The translations under genes and the position numbers were made by a program. Shown piece by piece: positions 31,836 to 43,499 of a stretch of 64,000 nt of DNA. The notes beneath the pieces are model-generated. The model was not told the DNA's origin and ran no database searches. It worked only from the letters and a program-made list of their open reading frames with translations. The number at the start of each line of letters is the position of its first letter. Positions within the stretch are counted from its first letter, which is position 1. The DNA comes from Nephrocerus scutellatus (taxonomy: Eukaryota > Arthropoda > Insecta > Diptera > Pipunculidae), in the NCBI GenBank assembly GCA_947095585.1, contig OX352763.1:24911462-24975461 (forward strand), given 5' to 3'.

Positions 31836-33635
31836 ATTTGTATCACTTCCAGTGATAGAGAAAAGTGCCTAAATAAAATTCAGCTTTTTATAGACATTTT
31901 GGAAGACATAGTCATTGATGAGACTCTCGATTAAAAAAAGCTTATTATCTTTCGGAGTATAGCCCTTCAAATTATATTCGGTTGATGGCTGCACTTGAGT
32001 CTGGACTCTGGAAAATCAGATTCAGGTGAAAGAGAAATCGGAATGACAACAAATGTCTGCGTCGAATTCACTGAGGGCTTCATCAATGAAGGAAGGTGCT
32101 TGATAATCTGTACCTAAGTTATGGAATAGTAGAAAACTTGCTGAAAAATAGGACCCAGTGAATAAAAATTAGATATACAAAGAAGTCCTTGTTGCCAAAT
32201 AAAAATGTGGCAAAATGTTCTCAAGAGAAACCTGAAATGGAAGGACACCCACCACGGGAGGATTTGTGCGTCAGGGCACGCAATCTTTACGCGACTGCTA
32301 AAATAAGCGATTGCCGATCCTGTTTCTAAAATAGGGCCATCAATTGTTGATTGGTGGCAGCAAATCACAACTAATTACCCTGCAACAGGGATGTATTCCA
32401 AATAAGGTACTCTCCACAAACGAACAGCCAGCAGAGTCAATTGTGACGTCTTCAAATCCAGCTAACATCTTGGTAAATAGCTTCATCGGGCTGCTTGGAC
32501 ATTTTTGGGGTTTCACACTAATTAACGAAAAAATGTAATACTACTACGAGTACAGTTTTCTAATACTCCTGTATTTTGCAACATAACATAAAGACACTTC
32601 GCAAGGGTATTAACATAACATATCCTTTGTCCTCTCCACCAAGCTATTCAAATCTGTGCAATGTAAATTCTGCAGTTATTTTACAAAGCTGCAGTTGTTA
32701 TGCAATGTGAAGCATTGTCGCTTTTTCGCCTTGCATAGTCACACTTGGTGGCATTTGGACAGATATACTCGTATAACAAGCTCGCTCAAAGGACTCATGC
32801 ACACAACAAAGGTAAACTTTGAAATGAACAAGGTGTGCAATACTATCCCCTTCGTTCTCCCTGCAGTCCCTCGGTGAAACGCTGTGTCGGTGTTGCTTTG
32901 AAAAACTTTCTCCATGTTACAAATCCCAGCACAAATGCGTGCGCGAAGTGTTAACAACTTTGTTGGCGGTGTTGATGGTGTAAACATTTAAACCAAAACT
33001 ATACAATAACAAAGCCGGGCAGGATAATGAAGTGCGATGGAACTTTTCTGTGTGTTATCACTTTGTTGTATGGCCAACTATCAAAGCGGGGCGTTAATCA
33101 AGGAATGCGCATGCCGAAGGTTGCAAAGTTGACGAAAGTATATGACAGTCCGTCCACCTTCTTACAATGTGGAAACTTGGTTTTTATTTCCGAACCGTCA
33201 AAGATGTTCCTCTCCAAGTGGTCGGTAACTGCTGCTTTGTTAAGACTTGTGCCCGAGACAATTTTGTAGCTATTTGGTATACTCTTCCGAGTCCTTTTCG
33301 AGGTATAGTTTTTACGAAAAGGGAGATCTCTCTCTGATCGTTGTTGGCGAGACTGTGGGATTATCACTGGCTTGATGGAGTGTGATATTAATGGCCTGAT
33401 AGACCTTGTTGGACAGACTGTTCCGCCTACTTAGGAGCGGCTTTTTCAAATAAAGAGCCTAGTTCGCTTTTTACCATGCTGTGTTTTTTGTGTATTGATG
33501 TGGTTGCTCAACTTTAGCCTTTCTGTAAAGTCGATTTCCAGTTACTTCGTTTCTGACTTGGTGCTTATTATACTGTTGTTCAGAAGGGCACATAGTCTGT
33601 TTTTGATCTTATCACAGGCATTCGGAAGCTCTTTT
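31836..33635. other. Gene-free region, with possible eroded LINE
   Basis: About 1.8 kb. Frames of up to 89 codons (33,098-33,367 minus) have no recognised motif. The part next to 33,640 may be the downstream region of the LINE-J copy, but it carries no motif I can name. Confidence 0.4.
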
Positions 33636-33639
33636 AGGA

Positions 33640-33872
33640 GAGATTTAAAAGGCATAAGTTAAAGAGTCATCGGCAAAAAGCAAAGGCTGTAGGCTGAAGA
33701 GTACTGGACCAAGTCTGGAACCTTCAGGAACTCCGGCTATGGTATTTTTCTTAATAATGGGTTGCTGCAGGCCTGTTCAATTAATTTTATAATAAGATGT
33801 CTATCTAATAAGATAGTCCCGTTGATCCTGACACTTTCGAAAACTTTTTTGATGTCTATAGTCAACAGGTTA
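33640..33872 (-). mobile_element. LINE-J RT motif A to FADD, internally deleted
   Basis: The minus strand reads LLTIDIKKVFESVRING (33,822-33,872; RT motif A with Asp), RHLIIKLI, GVPEGSRLGPVLFSL (about 33,700-33,745, motif B) and then only QPLLFADDSL, the active-site box. About 20-25 residues normally between LFSL and FADD are absent. The same lesion occurs at 31,290-31,395. Confidence 0.75.
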
Positions 33873-33879
33873 TTGTACT

Positions 33880-34375
33880 GCGAAAATTTTCACTCTTTTA
33901 TAGGAATCTTTCGTCATCATATTTGGCTCTACAACCGGTGTCCGGTTCTGGCCTCCCTTTTTGCTAAGCACCCAAGTTTTGGATCCATATGTAAGTACTG
34001 GTATGATCATTGTCTTATACACCAGCAGCTTGAATGTTATGGTTGAATTCCTGGATTTGAAGAGTCTTGACAGACTAAAGTAGGCTTTGTTGGCTTTGAG
34101 CAACCGTACGCGTATTTCTGGTTCCATGGTACATGAGGGACCAATCTGGGATCTTCTACTCGCAGGCGTGGCCACCATGTAGTTTGCTTTGCTATCATTT
34201 ATGTGCAGTTCAGATTTCGTGCCGCCTGCTCGATCTGGATGAAAGCTTCCTGTACAGCTCTTGGGTTTCTACCAACGATGTCAATATCGTATGCGTAAGC
34301 GTAAGTTGGTATCCGAATGGACTTTAAAGGGATTGTTGCTTTCGCCGTTACGTCAGAGTCTCGGATCATTTTAGT
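33880..34375 (-). mobile_element. LINE-B RT active-site to thumb fragment
   Basis: The minus strand encodes AYAYDIDIVGRNPRAVQEAF (about 34,243-34,302; the YADD box has become YAYD) and IEQAARNL, then the 102-codon piece at 33,870-34,178 with EIRVRLLKANKAYFSLSRLF and MIIPVLTYGSKTWVLSKK (RT thumb). It abuts LINE-J sequence at its 3' end. Same family as 13.3, 20.2, 39.6 and 58.6 kb copies. Confidence 0.8.
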
Positions 34376-36395
34376 GTTATTGTCATTGCAATTAAATAAA
34401 ATAGATTTTTGTTAATTTTTTCTGAACTGGCGAATTGATTTACTGTGGTAGACCAAATGAAGGCTTTGATTGTAAGCCCACAACAAAGAGAAGAACAAAA
34501 CTTTATGCAATATAGTGCAGTTTAGTATCTTTTGCAAAACCGTTGTTCTAATAATAATTGCACAAGTGACATACCATGCAAATTGTTCGTTACACTCTTT
34601 GGCTCCTAAAAAATTTAAATTTGCGCCTCATAAAAAATCTCTATAAAAATTCAGTTATAAATGTGGCGTATTATTCTGTACGAGTATTCGGGAAGCCTCA
34701 ACCTTACCGGATGATGGTGATGATCATTTTGTTCCTCTATTGCCATTGCCTTGACACTATACCAGATTTAATCTAGTTCAACACTCAAACCAACTCAAAC
34801 GAGAAATAATCGAAAACAACAATGTCCTTAAAGCGCACCCCACAAAAATCTTTGTTTGTTTGGAGGCAAAATGGAAAAATGAAGAAGGAACAATACGCAA
34901 GGATGCGAAAACGAATAATTAAGTGTCAGAAATGTGTTGTGTTGAAAAAAAATCTCTCTTTCTCGGTTTTTATTATTATTCTTTTTCCAAGCAGTCAGGT
35001 AGACGTCAGGAAAAATGAAAGGACATTGCGAAAATTTCAAATCGGGCGTATCCTGTTTTAGGAGAATGTGTGCTATGTTGTTATGTGTGCATACGCTCAT
35101 GAATGAACGATTGTGGTGTATAGTTACACACGCACGAGTATGTACGTATTTCACATAAAATATTCATATTCATGTTTTTTAACTGAGTTATTAACACTCA
35201 GAGTTTGCTTAGTTAGGACTACTGAGTAAATCTCTTTCTTTCATTGGATAGCCTTTTTATTAAAAAGTTTTATGTTTCGTTAATTAGGTTTTCTACTCAT
35301 CCAACTACCACATTGATCACGCCAGTTATGCATTAAAACTCCTGCCTTACAGCCTACCTTATATCTGATTTGGAGAGCTTTTATCCTGTAGCCTCTCCAA
35401 ATCCTCCTTGTCATATCAAAAAGCACCTGTTTCGGTACCGAATTTTGTAAATACTTTAAAGAAAAGGGGTTTAAACCTTTTTGGTAGAACAACGCTGGCT
35501 GCAAGCCTGTGAAATTCTGCATTGGTTATGTATGAGCGCAAGTATTTTTTTGGGTCCGGTTTGTTAGTCACCTGTTATCCAAATCGTTTTGGTAATCATT
35601 TTACTAAAAAACAAAAAAACAAAGTAGTTTTTCGGGTATAAACTTTTATGCAAACATCTTTACACGCCACACGTGTCACACGCGTCACACGCGTCACACG
35701 CGCACAAAATTTCAACTCTATATTGATTTTCCTTTCATTTTCTCAGTCGGCTCGTCGCTACTGAACGTACTGGTGAATTATTGTTGTTTACTTAACAATT
35801 CCATGACCCAGTGCGTTTAGTTCTGTTTCTGTAGGGGCGAGCAGTGTGACAGTCGCTCAACTCTTGTTGTTGTAAAGGCATAACACTTGCAACGATTGGT
35901 TTGAGTGCGGTCATTGTTCCTACACATCACGGTTTGCTTTGATTGTGTCGATGTGTCCCATTTGTCTGATGTGCGAATTTAGGGTCGATATGTGCAACAT
36001 CCATGGGTTTAGACCAAATCTCTCGCCCACGTGCGTCCACGACTACGACGTTTCGGATTTTAGTTGGCCTGGTTACAATTTGGTGCCAGTATTTTTTCCC
36101 CACCGCGGTCACGCCATCTATGTACGTAGAGAGATGTAGCTTATCAAATCCAAGCACAGTTCCAATCCATTGTTCCAACGCGGAACCACCACACACGAGC
36201 CTAATTCTACCGGGAGGAAACCCAATTTTATTTCACACTTCAAACACAGACGGGATGAACTATACTGGGAGAAGAATGAACCATTTTTCATTGTATTTAT
36301 ATGAAAGTGTATGGACAGTTGTGGGTGTATGAGTTTTCATCTACGTTATTCCAATTCGCCATAGGGGTGAAATTTTATTCCGTTTCATTCTGCAT
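34376..36395. other. Gene-free region
   Basis: No element identified. Frames of 79 codons (34,822-35,061 plus, basic, ATG start) and 89 codons (35,927-36,196 minus, GKKYWHQIV) have no match in my knowledge. A CACACGCGT microsatellite lies at about 35,668. Confidence 0.4.
35668..35706. repeat. CACGCGTCA short tandem array
   Basis: CACACGTGTCACACGCGTCA followed by two more CACACGCG-type units. The reverse complement resembles the CGCGTGTGGCGCGTGTGATG core of the satellite at 53.65-54.23 kb. Confidence 0.75.
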
Positions 36396-36397
36396 TC

Positions 36398-36415
36398 CCT
36401 CACATACGAACTCGA
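36398..36415 (+). repeat. 18-bp direct repeat, left copy
   Basis: CCTCACATACGAACTCGA, identical to 37,041-37,058. The left copy is at the end of the LINE fragment. The right copy lies inside it, within an about 40-bp insertion. Confidence 0.9.
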
Positions 36416-37040
36416 TATGAGGTAAGAGCGTTATACAAAGACAAGCAGTTCTTTGTAGCATCTGAAGCTTAGTTGCCGTTATCCGTTTAAGAACTTTCGA
36501 CTGCCAAACGATGGCCGCGGATGTGGTAATAGATCTCACCATCATTGTTTACATCCAATAAATCTTTTTATGATTTAGACCCCAAGCTGGAGGTGTCTTC
36601 TGGCCCACAGGGCCCTAGTAGCGCGTTCGATGGCAGACTTGATATGAAAATTCCAGCTTAGCCGTTAATGACGCCAAGATTTTTAACCTGACTGAAATAA
36701 TCTAATGTGATACCTTTGATGATGATAGGTCCCAAATTGGTCAGTCTTATTATCGTGAAAGGCACTGGAACGGTTTTGTAAGTACATATTGATGGATAGT
36801 CCGTCTCTGCTGCACCATTCTAAAACGTGTAGGAAAGCACCTTACATGACACCACCGGCCTCTAATGTGAACATCAATAAGTCTCTTTATGGTTTTGATG
36901 ACAAATGATGTTAGACTTATAGGTGTGTATGATTTAAGCAGCTCACTAGACCTATTGCCTGGTTTGGGGACAAATATCACATTAATCTGTCTCTAGGTAG
37001 TAGGAATGTACCCCCAGTTGTAGCTGGCTCTAAATAAGTT

Positions 37041-37058
37041 CCTCACATACGAACTCGA
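37041..37058 (+). repeat. 18-bp direct repeat, right copy
   Basis: Second copy of CCTCACATACGAACTCGA. It is followed by ACTCTTACCTCACA, which is nearly the reverse complement of TATGAGGTAAGAG following the left copy. Confidence 0.9.
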
Positions 37059-37165
37059 ACTCTTACCTCACACATACCACATATCCGGTAGGATGAGATC
37101 GATTGCCTTCTGTAGAAGCGCTGGAAAGATCCCATCATCGCCGGGAGCTTTGGCTTATACGATTA

Positions 37166-38235
37166 CTTCAACGATAAGAAGAATAACAGTCAATGTAAAT
37201 TGCTACCAGACCATGCTGACTGACTATATTAGGTATAAATTGAAAGAGGTTAACTTGGAGCACATACCATACAGCTGTCCCCGAAAAATCGAATTATTGA
37301 AATCAAAGTTCAGTGACTGTATTATCTCAAGAAACCAGTCAATTAACCGCTTCGTTCGTGTTACTTGACTCCTCTGGACTATTTTCTTTGGGGCTATGTA
37401 AAGTCTACAGTCTATTACAATACTCCAAAAACATAAAACAACCTCAAGACTAACATCAAATGTAAAATTGCCGGCATATCACCAAATGTATGGCAAAAAA
37501 AAACATGACAAAAGAGGCTTAGCGCTTTCACTCGTGCAGGAGTTTTCTTGAAAGCTATTTAAATTATAGTATATTCTCAAACTAATGGCATCACTGGTGC
37601 TGTCATAAAAAATAAAATTAATTAATATATCTTAAATAAAAGCATTCTTCTTTTGAAAAGAAAATGGGTCGCTCTTAATGAAAAATCCATTAAATTGGCT
37701 AAGTTTTTTTTATTCATATAATCATATATCAAAATATAACGATATTTTGCATAGTTTTCCATCAATGGATTATTTGCAGGAAGTTGTTTTACTAATGATG
37801 AGACTGTATTTTCATGTCCACCAAAGAGACGACTGTAGGTAAAAAATGAAACTAAAGTGCCCATATTATTTATAATAGACTTCCGCGTGCAAGAGCTAGT
37901 GTCAAAATTAAACGAAATGCTTGTCCCTGTTTACCATATTACGAGAAATGCTTATAATTAACTTATGCCCGCAGCGGAATGTGTCCTTGTTTTTGTTATT
38001 GAACGGCTGCACCTGAAAGTCAACGAAAACTTAACGAATCGGAGCTAACCACTATTGTAACCACACAATATACTTTCTGTGTACTCGCAAATTCGCCTAT
38101 GTGTGCTCATGTTGGAAAATGTCCATTATAATTAATGCTTTACTCAACAGAATTAGAAAATTCAATTAACATTCTAATGGACTTCAGGAACACTTGTCTG
38201 ATATGCATTAATGTTTCATAACTAATCAATACGCA
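37166..38235. other. Gene-free AT-rich stretch
   Basis: No element recognised. Frames of 80-91 codons lack known motifs. Confidence 0.45.
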
Positions 38236-38239
38236 GTTT

Positions 38240-38480
38240 AGGGTGTTGAGAGCAACGGACAATGTCAAGGTAGATCCAACTTTTTGATGATGAACGCGGT
38301 TTCCATTACCCCCACATGATAACAGGAGAGACGTTCCTCAAGCTTATGTGAAAAGCTAAGAGTGCTGTCGTCAGCGAAGGAGTAAACTGTATTAGAAGTA
38401 ATGGACAAGAGTTCAGTAATAGAAATGAGAAAAAGTGTCGGCCACAAAACAGAGCCCTGGGGAACTCAAGCATATTTACT
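38240..38480 (-). mobile_element. LINE-J RT palm fragment
   Basis: A continuous minus-strand frame reads VPQGSVLWPTLFLISITELL (motif B) and NTVYSFADDSTLSFS (active-site box, FADD intact; codons about 38,365-38,385), then poorly conserved sequence. Spacing between the two boxes is normal, unlike the other two LINE-J pieces at 31.3 and 33.7 kb. Both ends are truncated. Confidence 0.8.
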
Positions 38481-39635
38481 TATGATTTGATAAACGTACA
38501 ATCCGAACAATTAAAAATAATTTTTGTGTTTTTAAAATAAAAAGTTCTGGTGATGATAATTAACATTTTCAAGTGTACCTGTTTATAATTGACAGTTATT
38601 ACGAGATTCTCCACACAATGCCAACGCCCTTATTAGGCTTAACGCTGTGCAATTGATCGGACAACATGAGGTCGACCTAGACGCAAATGAAAATCGAATT
38701 TCAACTAAAAGCACAGAGCTGCGTCTGTATCAAGAATATTTTTCGGACACCTCTTTGTTATATTTTGTTATATCCTTTAATATCAGGGCCATTCTTATTT
38801 TTCCTGAATTGTTATCAGTTTAATCTTTTAAAAGGTACTGGCAGGTTATTAGAGGTATCTTTGTATATTCTGGTTTGTTTTCGATTGCATTCCATTGAGG
38901 AAATCCACAAATAATTTTGGGGAATTTTTTTTGCAGAATATATGCCTGTGAACAACAAAGAAACTTCCCACAACATTTTTCTTTTCTTTTCTTTTTTTTT
39001 TGTAAGGTACTCGCGTTCCTTTTATTTTTTTCTTCCTTTATTGACTTATAGGAAGTGAAATTTGGAGCAACAGCAAACAAAAAAAGGAAGGAACCATCCC
39101 ACCCATGCAAACAATTACATTTGTACTCATTCTCTTGTATTTGTGTAAGCAACTTTCAACTTCGGTTATAGTTATGTAATGTTGATACCTTTTGCACCAA
39201 TGTAAGTAATATGCTCTCCTTATATCTATCCAACAATTATTGGTTAACCAAGATAACAATTTGAAAGAAAACAAATTATTTCCTGAATGAGAAAAACAAA
39301 CACAAGAAAGTCTACTGGTTTCTTATCACAATTCATAACACTATGAAAAGTATAACTTGTGACAACAACAGACTCTTTCCTACCTGACCCAACTTTTGTG
39401 ATAAGTTCATGATACTTTGCGCTTTTAATTTTATATTTTTATTGTATCGACACGGCACAGTTCGAAACAAACAGGAGATTGATTTTCTCTGCAATCAATG
39501 AATACTGGTAGTTCAATGACCCATCGATTTCATGGCAACATCAGAGAAGTGAACCAGCCGGAGGATACGGTGATACGGTGAACACAAAAATCATAATTCT
39601 CCATGAAGTATGATATCATCATCATGACATTTGGA
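38481..39635. other. Gene-free AT-rich stretch
   Basis: Contains a CTTTTCTTTT pyrimidine run at about 38,980. The 110-codon minus frame at 38,820-39,152 is Lys-rich low complexity, not a convincing gene. Confidence 0.4.
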
Positions 39636-39639
39636 TATA

Positions 39640-39910
39640 CAACCAGTGCCTGCCATAACAAGACTCCCTACCGGTCCCGATTTCGGTCCAATGTCATCCA
39701 GTCACTCTAAGCGCCCTGGTCTACGCCATCATTCTAGCGTGGGCTTGGCTGGCATAGCTGTCGTATTCCAAAAATTTAATTACAATGTCGGCATTGCGGT
39801 AACGCACATAAATGGTAATTAAGTATACGGAATCGTCCTTCCTCACAAACAGGGCCAAAATATCTCGTCAAGACTTTCAAACGCGTCTTTTTACTAAGCA
39901 CCCAACGCTC
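39640..39910 (-). mobile_element. LINE-B 3' region fragment
   Basis: Nucleotide similarity to 13,345-13,640 and 58,640-58,930 (GGTCTACGCCATCATTCTAGCG, GAATCGTCCTTCCTCACA, TCTTTTTACTAAGCACCCAA). It is the non-catalytic 3' coding and tail part of the family. No open frame of note remains. Confidence 0.6.
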
Positions 39911-40070
39911 AAAATCACATAAAAGCACTTGTACTCCTTTTATAATTTGTGCACGCGTAAAGGTGTTTACACCCTTATAATGCCCAGCTATATTCTAGGT
40001 ACAGTGTTAGTGTTGAGTATCGCTCTCCTCTGTATATGGTTTTTGTAGATTTTAAACGCGCTTACCATTT

Positions 40071-40394
40071 TCAGGTATCTAATTGAAGGTCTCTAACTGA
40101 AGTCTCTCTTATATTCCTGCTGGATATTAGTAGAGCTTCAGTTTTATGTTTTGCCAACTGTAATCCGATTGACGTCAGCCAATCCCGGATAGTCCTAATT
40201 GTTGCATTACATATTGCGGTTATCTCTTCCTTGTGTTTTGCCACATCGAAGACTGCGATGTCATCTGGTAAACCAACAATCTCTGCCTCTTCAGGTATTT
40301 GGAGTCTAAATATGCCATCGTACATTTTATTCCATAATAAAGGGCCTAGCACAGACCCCTGGGGAACTCCTCCGGTAACCTTATATTCCTTCAA
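40071..40394 (-). pseudogene. R1-type RT, motif B to post-YADD
   Basis: 107 codons: TGGVPQGSVLGPLLWNKMYD (motif B), IVGLPDDIAVFDVAKHKEE (active-site box; normally F/YADD, here LPDD, but both Asp kept), then IRDWLTSIGLQLAKHKTEAL (W....GL.L...KTE). A quite well preserved palm. Confidence 0.85.
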
Positions 40395-40430
40395 GCCATT
40401 GTCGTTGTGTTCTATAGCAGAATTCTGTTG

Positions 40431-40709
40431 CTAAAGTAATCTGCCACCAACCTCAAAATGTACGACGGGACCTCTCTGGTCTCTGCGACGTAGTTCATTA
40501 AATATACAACTCCATTTGGCTGAATTGAAAGCATTCTCGATATCGAGGGTAACTATGGTGCAGTACTTTTTTGTTCCTCCCTTCCACATTTTCCCATCTA
40601 TCGGTTTTTGTGCCAAATTTTTAACAAAATCAATGGCATCAATTGTTGAGCGTGCTTTGCGGAAGCCATCTTGATGTTGAGTCGTTGATGAGTCGTGTTG
40701 TGCCCACAC
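40431..40709 (-). pseudogene. R1-type RT, fingers to motif A
   Basis: 92 codons: QHQDGFRKARSTIDAIDFV (Q.GFR..RST.DA), KKYCTIVTLDIENAFNSAKW (motif A with catalytic Asp in LDIENAF). It overlaps in sense with the following piece after one frameshift. Confidence 0.85.
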
Positions 40710-40715
40710 CTCAAT

Positions 40716-41635
40716 TTGTTTTCATTTCAAGATGGATTTTGCAACCTCCTTTGCCTTCCAAATGACTGGCCGGAGAAACGCTGGAAAATCAATCCATCAA
40801 TTGCCTTCAGAGAAATTAATTTATGCAATATATGTGGTATCTGGTATCTCTTTCTCTCTGATAGCCAAACATCCTATTCCACGTGCCAAATATCCTATCG
40901 ATTCATTTCGTTATCGATTTTGTTTTCTCAAAATGTTGGCACAAAAAATTCCCCACAGCAGGGAAACCGCAGACATCGCATGTCTGAACAATAATCGTAT
41001 TCTAGGTACGTTCAGGTTTTTATATTTTAATTTGCATCCAATAGTTTGATGACTTATTGTTCCTTATAAAATAAACATAGTTTCTTTTGGGCTGGCTTGT
41101 TCCTTATAAAACGTACATGAGCACCAAGACTACTCAAATATGTATGTCAGAAAAAACAATTTCCATAATTCATGACAGGAAGACGGAAAGACCGAGGAAG
41201 TCTAAGTGAAAACACAATAAACAAAACGAAAAAATAGAGGGATGCTTAGGTTCTTTAAAAGCGTTTACTGCTAAATAGCATCCCTATGTACGTATGGATA
41301 ATGAGCTAGCTAGCTGAAGATGTGTCAATAAAAATTCTTTGTTATCAAATGGTTGTGCGACATGCATTTCCATTATAGTGGAACATTATAGAAGGTGATC
41401 TTGTGCGTCAGTCTAAGGATACTTAGCTTAATCCCTGAGAAGATTCCACCCTCAATCACAGAACGACCAGAGAAACTTGCGACATGACTAGTCTCTTGTG
41501 AGCATAATAATTGAGTCTCTTGAAAAGTCTTCAAATATTTATAAGCTTCAAAAGAAATAAAAACTTTCAAAAAAAAGGAATCAGAGTCACCAGAATCTTA
41601 TTTTTCTTAGATAGTCAAACTCACTAAAAGCAATG
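40716..41635. other. Gene-free stretch
   Basis: Plus-strand frames at 40,695-41,049 (99 and 105 codons) overlap and show no known motif. Otherwise AT-rich sequence. Confidence 0.4.
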
Positions 41636-41644
41636 GCTTTATAC

Positions 41645-41745
41645 ATATTGAGTATACTGAGTATACTGGGTGTACTGGGTGTACTGAGTGTACTGAGTGT
41701 ACTGAGTATACTTGGTGTACTGATTATATACTGGGTGTACTGGGG
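41645..41745. repeat. 10-bp minisatellite TGAGTATACT / TGGGTGTACT
   Basis: About ten units of TGAGTATACT or TGGGTGTACT in tandem with one interruption. A plus-strand frame across it encodes LSILGVLGVLSVLSVL, a by-product of the repeat. Confidence 0.9.
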
Positions 41746-41829
41746 CAGGAACAGTCTTTATATTAACGTGGCCACCGCCAACAAAGTTATACTGCCACGG
41801 TCCTCTTCAGACATTAATTTTTAACGGCA

Positions 41830-42700
41830 ATTAGCGACTATCAAATATATGATGTACCAGTATTCATTGATAAGAGCTGAGCCTATCTTACACCCATGCC
41901 GATATAAGGGATAATGGCAACCTGTCGTATGATCCGCAACTCCTAGCCAAGCAAATATCGTACCGGTACCATCAGGAGAGTCCACTGATTTACCATAGAT
42001 GGTAACACCAGCGACACCTCTGATGCCACCAATAATGTGCCCTACCCGCATTTGGGTAGTAAACCACAGCCCACACGTTACATCCCCAGAACAAACTGGG
42101 TCCGCATCCAAAAGTTGTCCGCAGACCCGGTCAACCTTGAGGTAAAACCGGTCCGTTGGGCAAGACAGCTCCCGTGATACCAAAGGCAATCTGGGTGAGA
42201 TCAAGTATCAATGATCTCGGTTTGTTCAGATATGAGTGCCTGGCCGGTTGAGGTTGGCCGGAACCTCAAAACATATCATTTACTACTAGGACTCTAAAGC
42301 AAGCGCCACCAAGCAGTCCGAGGCCGCCTAGAACTATTCTAGGCATTCCACAGTCAAACCCTGTTAGAATGAGCCACTAAATACGAAGAGTTACTCAAAA
42401 GATTTATCTCTAAGTACCAGTAGCCTATTCAGGGTCGCTAAAGTACGAAGACATTGCATATAGAGCATACTCTAAGTACCCGCGGCCCTTTTATTTATCT
42501 TCCGTGATAAAGCCCTGCACCATACCCATTTATATCGGTTAAGGATGCGCTGGACCCCACCATGGTGTCGTAACCCTGATTGGGGTCCTGTCATGGCGAT
42601 CAGATCTTCCAGGACAGATGACCCATGGTTGATTAAGGAGGTTCTGCTCCTCCACAACTCCTTTCCCAACACGAACTTGTGACCGGCTATGGTGGAGTTC
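41830..42700. other. Unclassified, less AT-rich segment
   Basis: About 870 bp visibly richer in G+C than its surroundings. The minus strand has open frames of 127 codons (41,821-42,204) and 66 codons (42,472-42,672), neither of which I recognise. The composition and sharp edges suggest a mobile element or its untranslated leader, but this is inference. Confidence 0.35.
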
Positions 42701-43495
42701 GGTGTACTAAACTGGAAAATCTAAATAGACAATAACACAATGGTATCACTGGCAATGAATCTGCGGATAAACTAAAAAATCTTGGCTCAGCAACCGTATT
42801 TTTTGGCCCTGTCATAGCTTAAATTTGCTTATAATAAAGTCAACTATGTGTAACACACTGGCAGTGATCTCACGGCTTAGACAATACAATAGACAGTTAA
42901 TCCATTCTTCTATTAGGAAATCCCCTTCCTTTAAGCAACGACTGAATGTTATAAATAAGCTGGTTGGATTCCACCTTAAGTACGATCTCAATCAAGCACA
43001 ACCTCCCCCCAAAGACAGATTGCCATAGAATCACTCTTTAGATGAATAATCTTTTTAATCTGAAGAAGAAAACTATTAATTCATTCAATTGTACTGCGCA
43101 TCACTCCATCAGTTCAATTTCCGTATAAAATTACGTTAAACAACTTACGAAAAAATACGACTTTAAAGGACAACAATATGTTAAGGTATCCTCTTAAATC
43201 AACATAAAGAGAAGCACAAAGTAAAGTCAGTATAAAAACAATCGAAGGTGGAATCGAAAGGATAAATAAGGATTTAAGGATTTATTAAAGTACCAGCTCA
43301 CCCAGTCCTGGTTTACGGGGGTTTGTTTGTTTTCCTCGCGACGGCGACGTGTTCGTGTGATACGTGTCAACAATTGCATTCCCAGGGGACTTGAGCCAAT
43401 TTGCATTGCAAATTTAATCAACAAGAGAGACAAGCACAAATAAGGGTGACAATTGGGATAGACGGAGAGAGAAAGAGAGAAAGGAGTGAAATTGT
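42701..43495. other. Gene-free AT-rich stretch
   Basis: No recognised features. GA-rich run near 43,460-43,485. Confidence 0.45.
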
Positions 43496-43499
43496 CAAT

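Larger units (their letters stand above)
36398..37165 (-). mobile_element. LINE RT fragment (R1/LOA-like), internally deleted and interrupted
   Basis: The minus strand reads DDGIFPALLQKAIDLILPDM (about 37,090-37,155), then an alien about 40 bp, then NLFRASYNWGYIPTTWRQI and VIFVPKPGNRSSELLKSYTP (RT fingers; 36,914-37,040). The palm with motif A and YADD is missing. Next come WCSRD-like sequence, VKNLGVINGKLEFSYQ, PAWGLNHKKIYWM (thumb; WGL.P....W.YT..VRPI) and QMLQRTACLCIT. It ends near 36,400. Confidence 0.75.
40055..40715 (-). mobile_element. R1-clade LINE RT palm
   Basis: Minus-strand RT in two overlapping frames (40,431-40,709 and 40,071-40,394) joined by a frameshift near 40,430. Truncated on both sides. 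Different from LINE-R1 to R4: motif B is followed by LLWNKMYDGIFRL, typical of the R1/TRAS group. Confidence 0.8.

Noticed and set aside
34822..35061. 79-codon basic frame starting with ATG as a possible host gene
   Set aside because: No domain, no splice or promoter context that I can support, and similar frames occur throughout this AT-rich DNA.
38820..39152. 110-codon Lys-rich minus-strand frame
   Set aside because: Much of it derives from a CTTTTCTTTT pyrimidine run, so the composition explains its openness.
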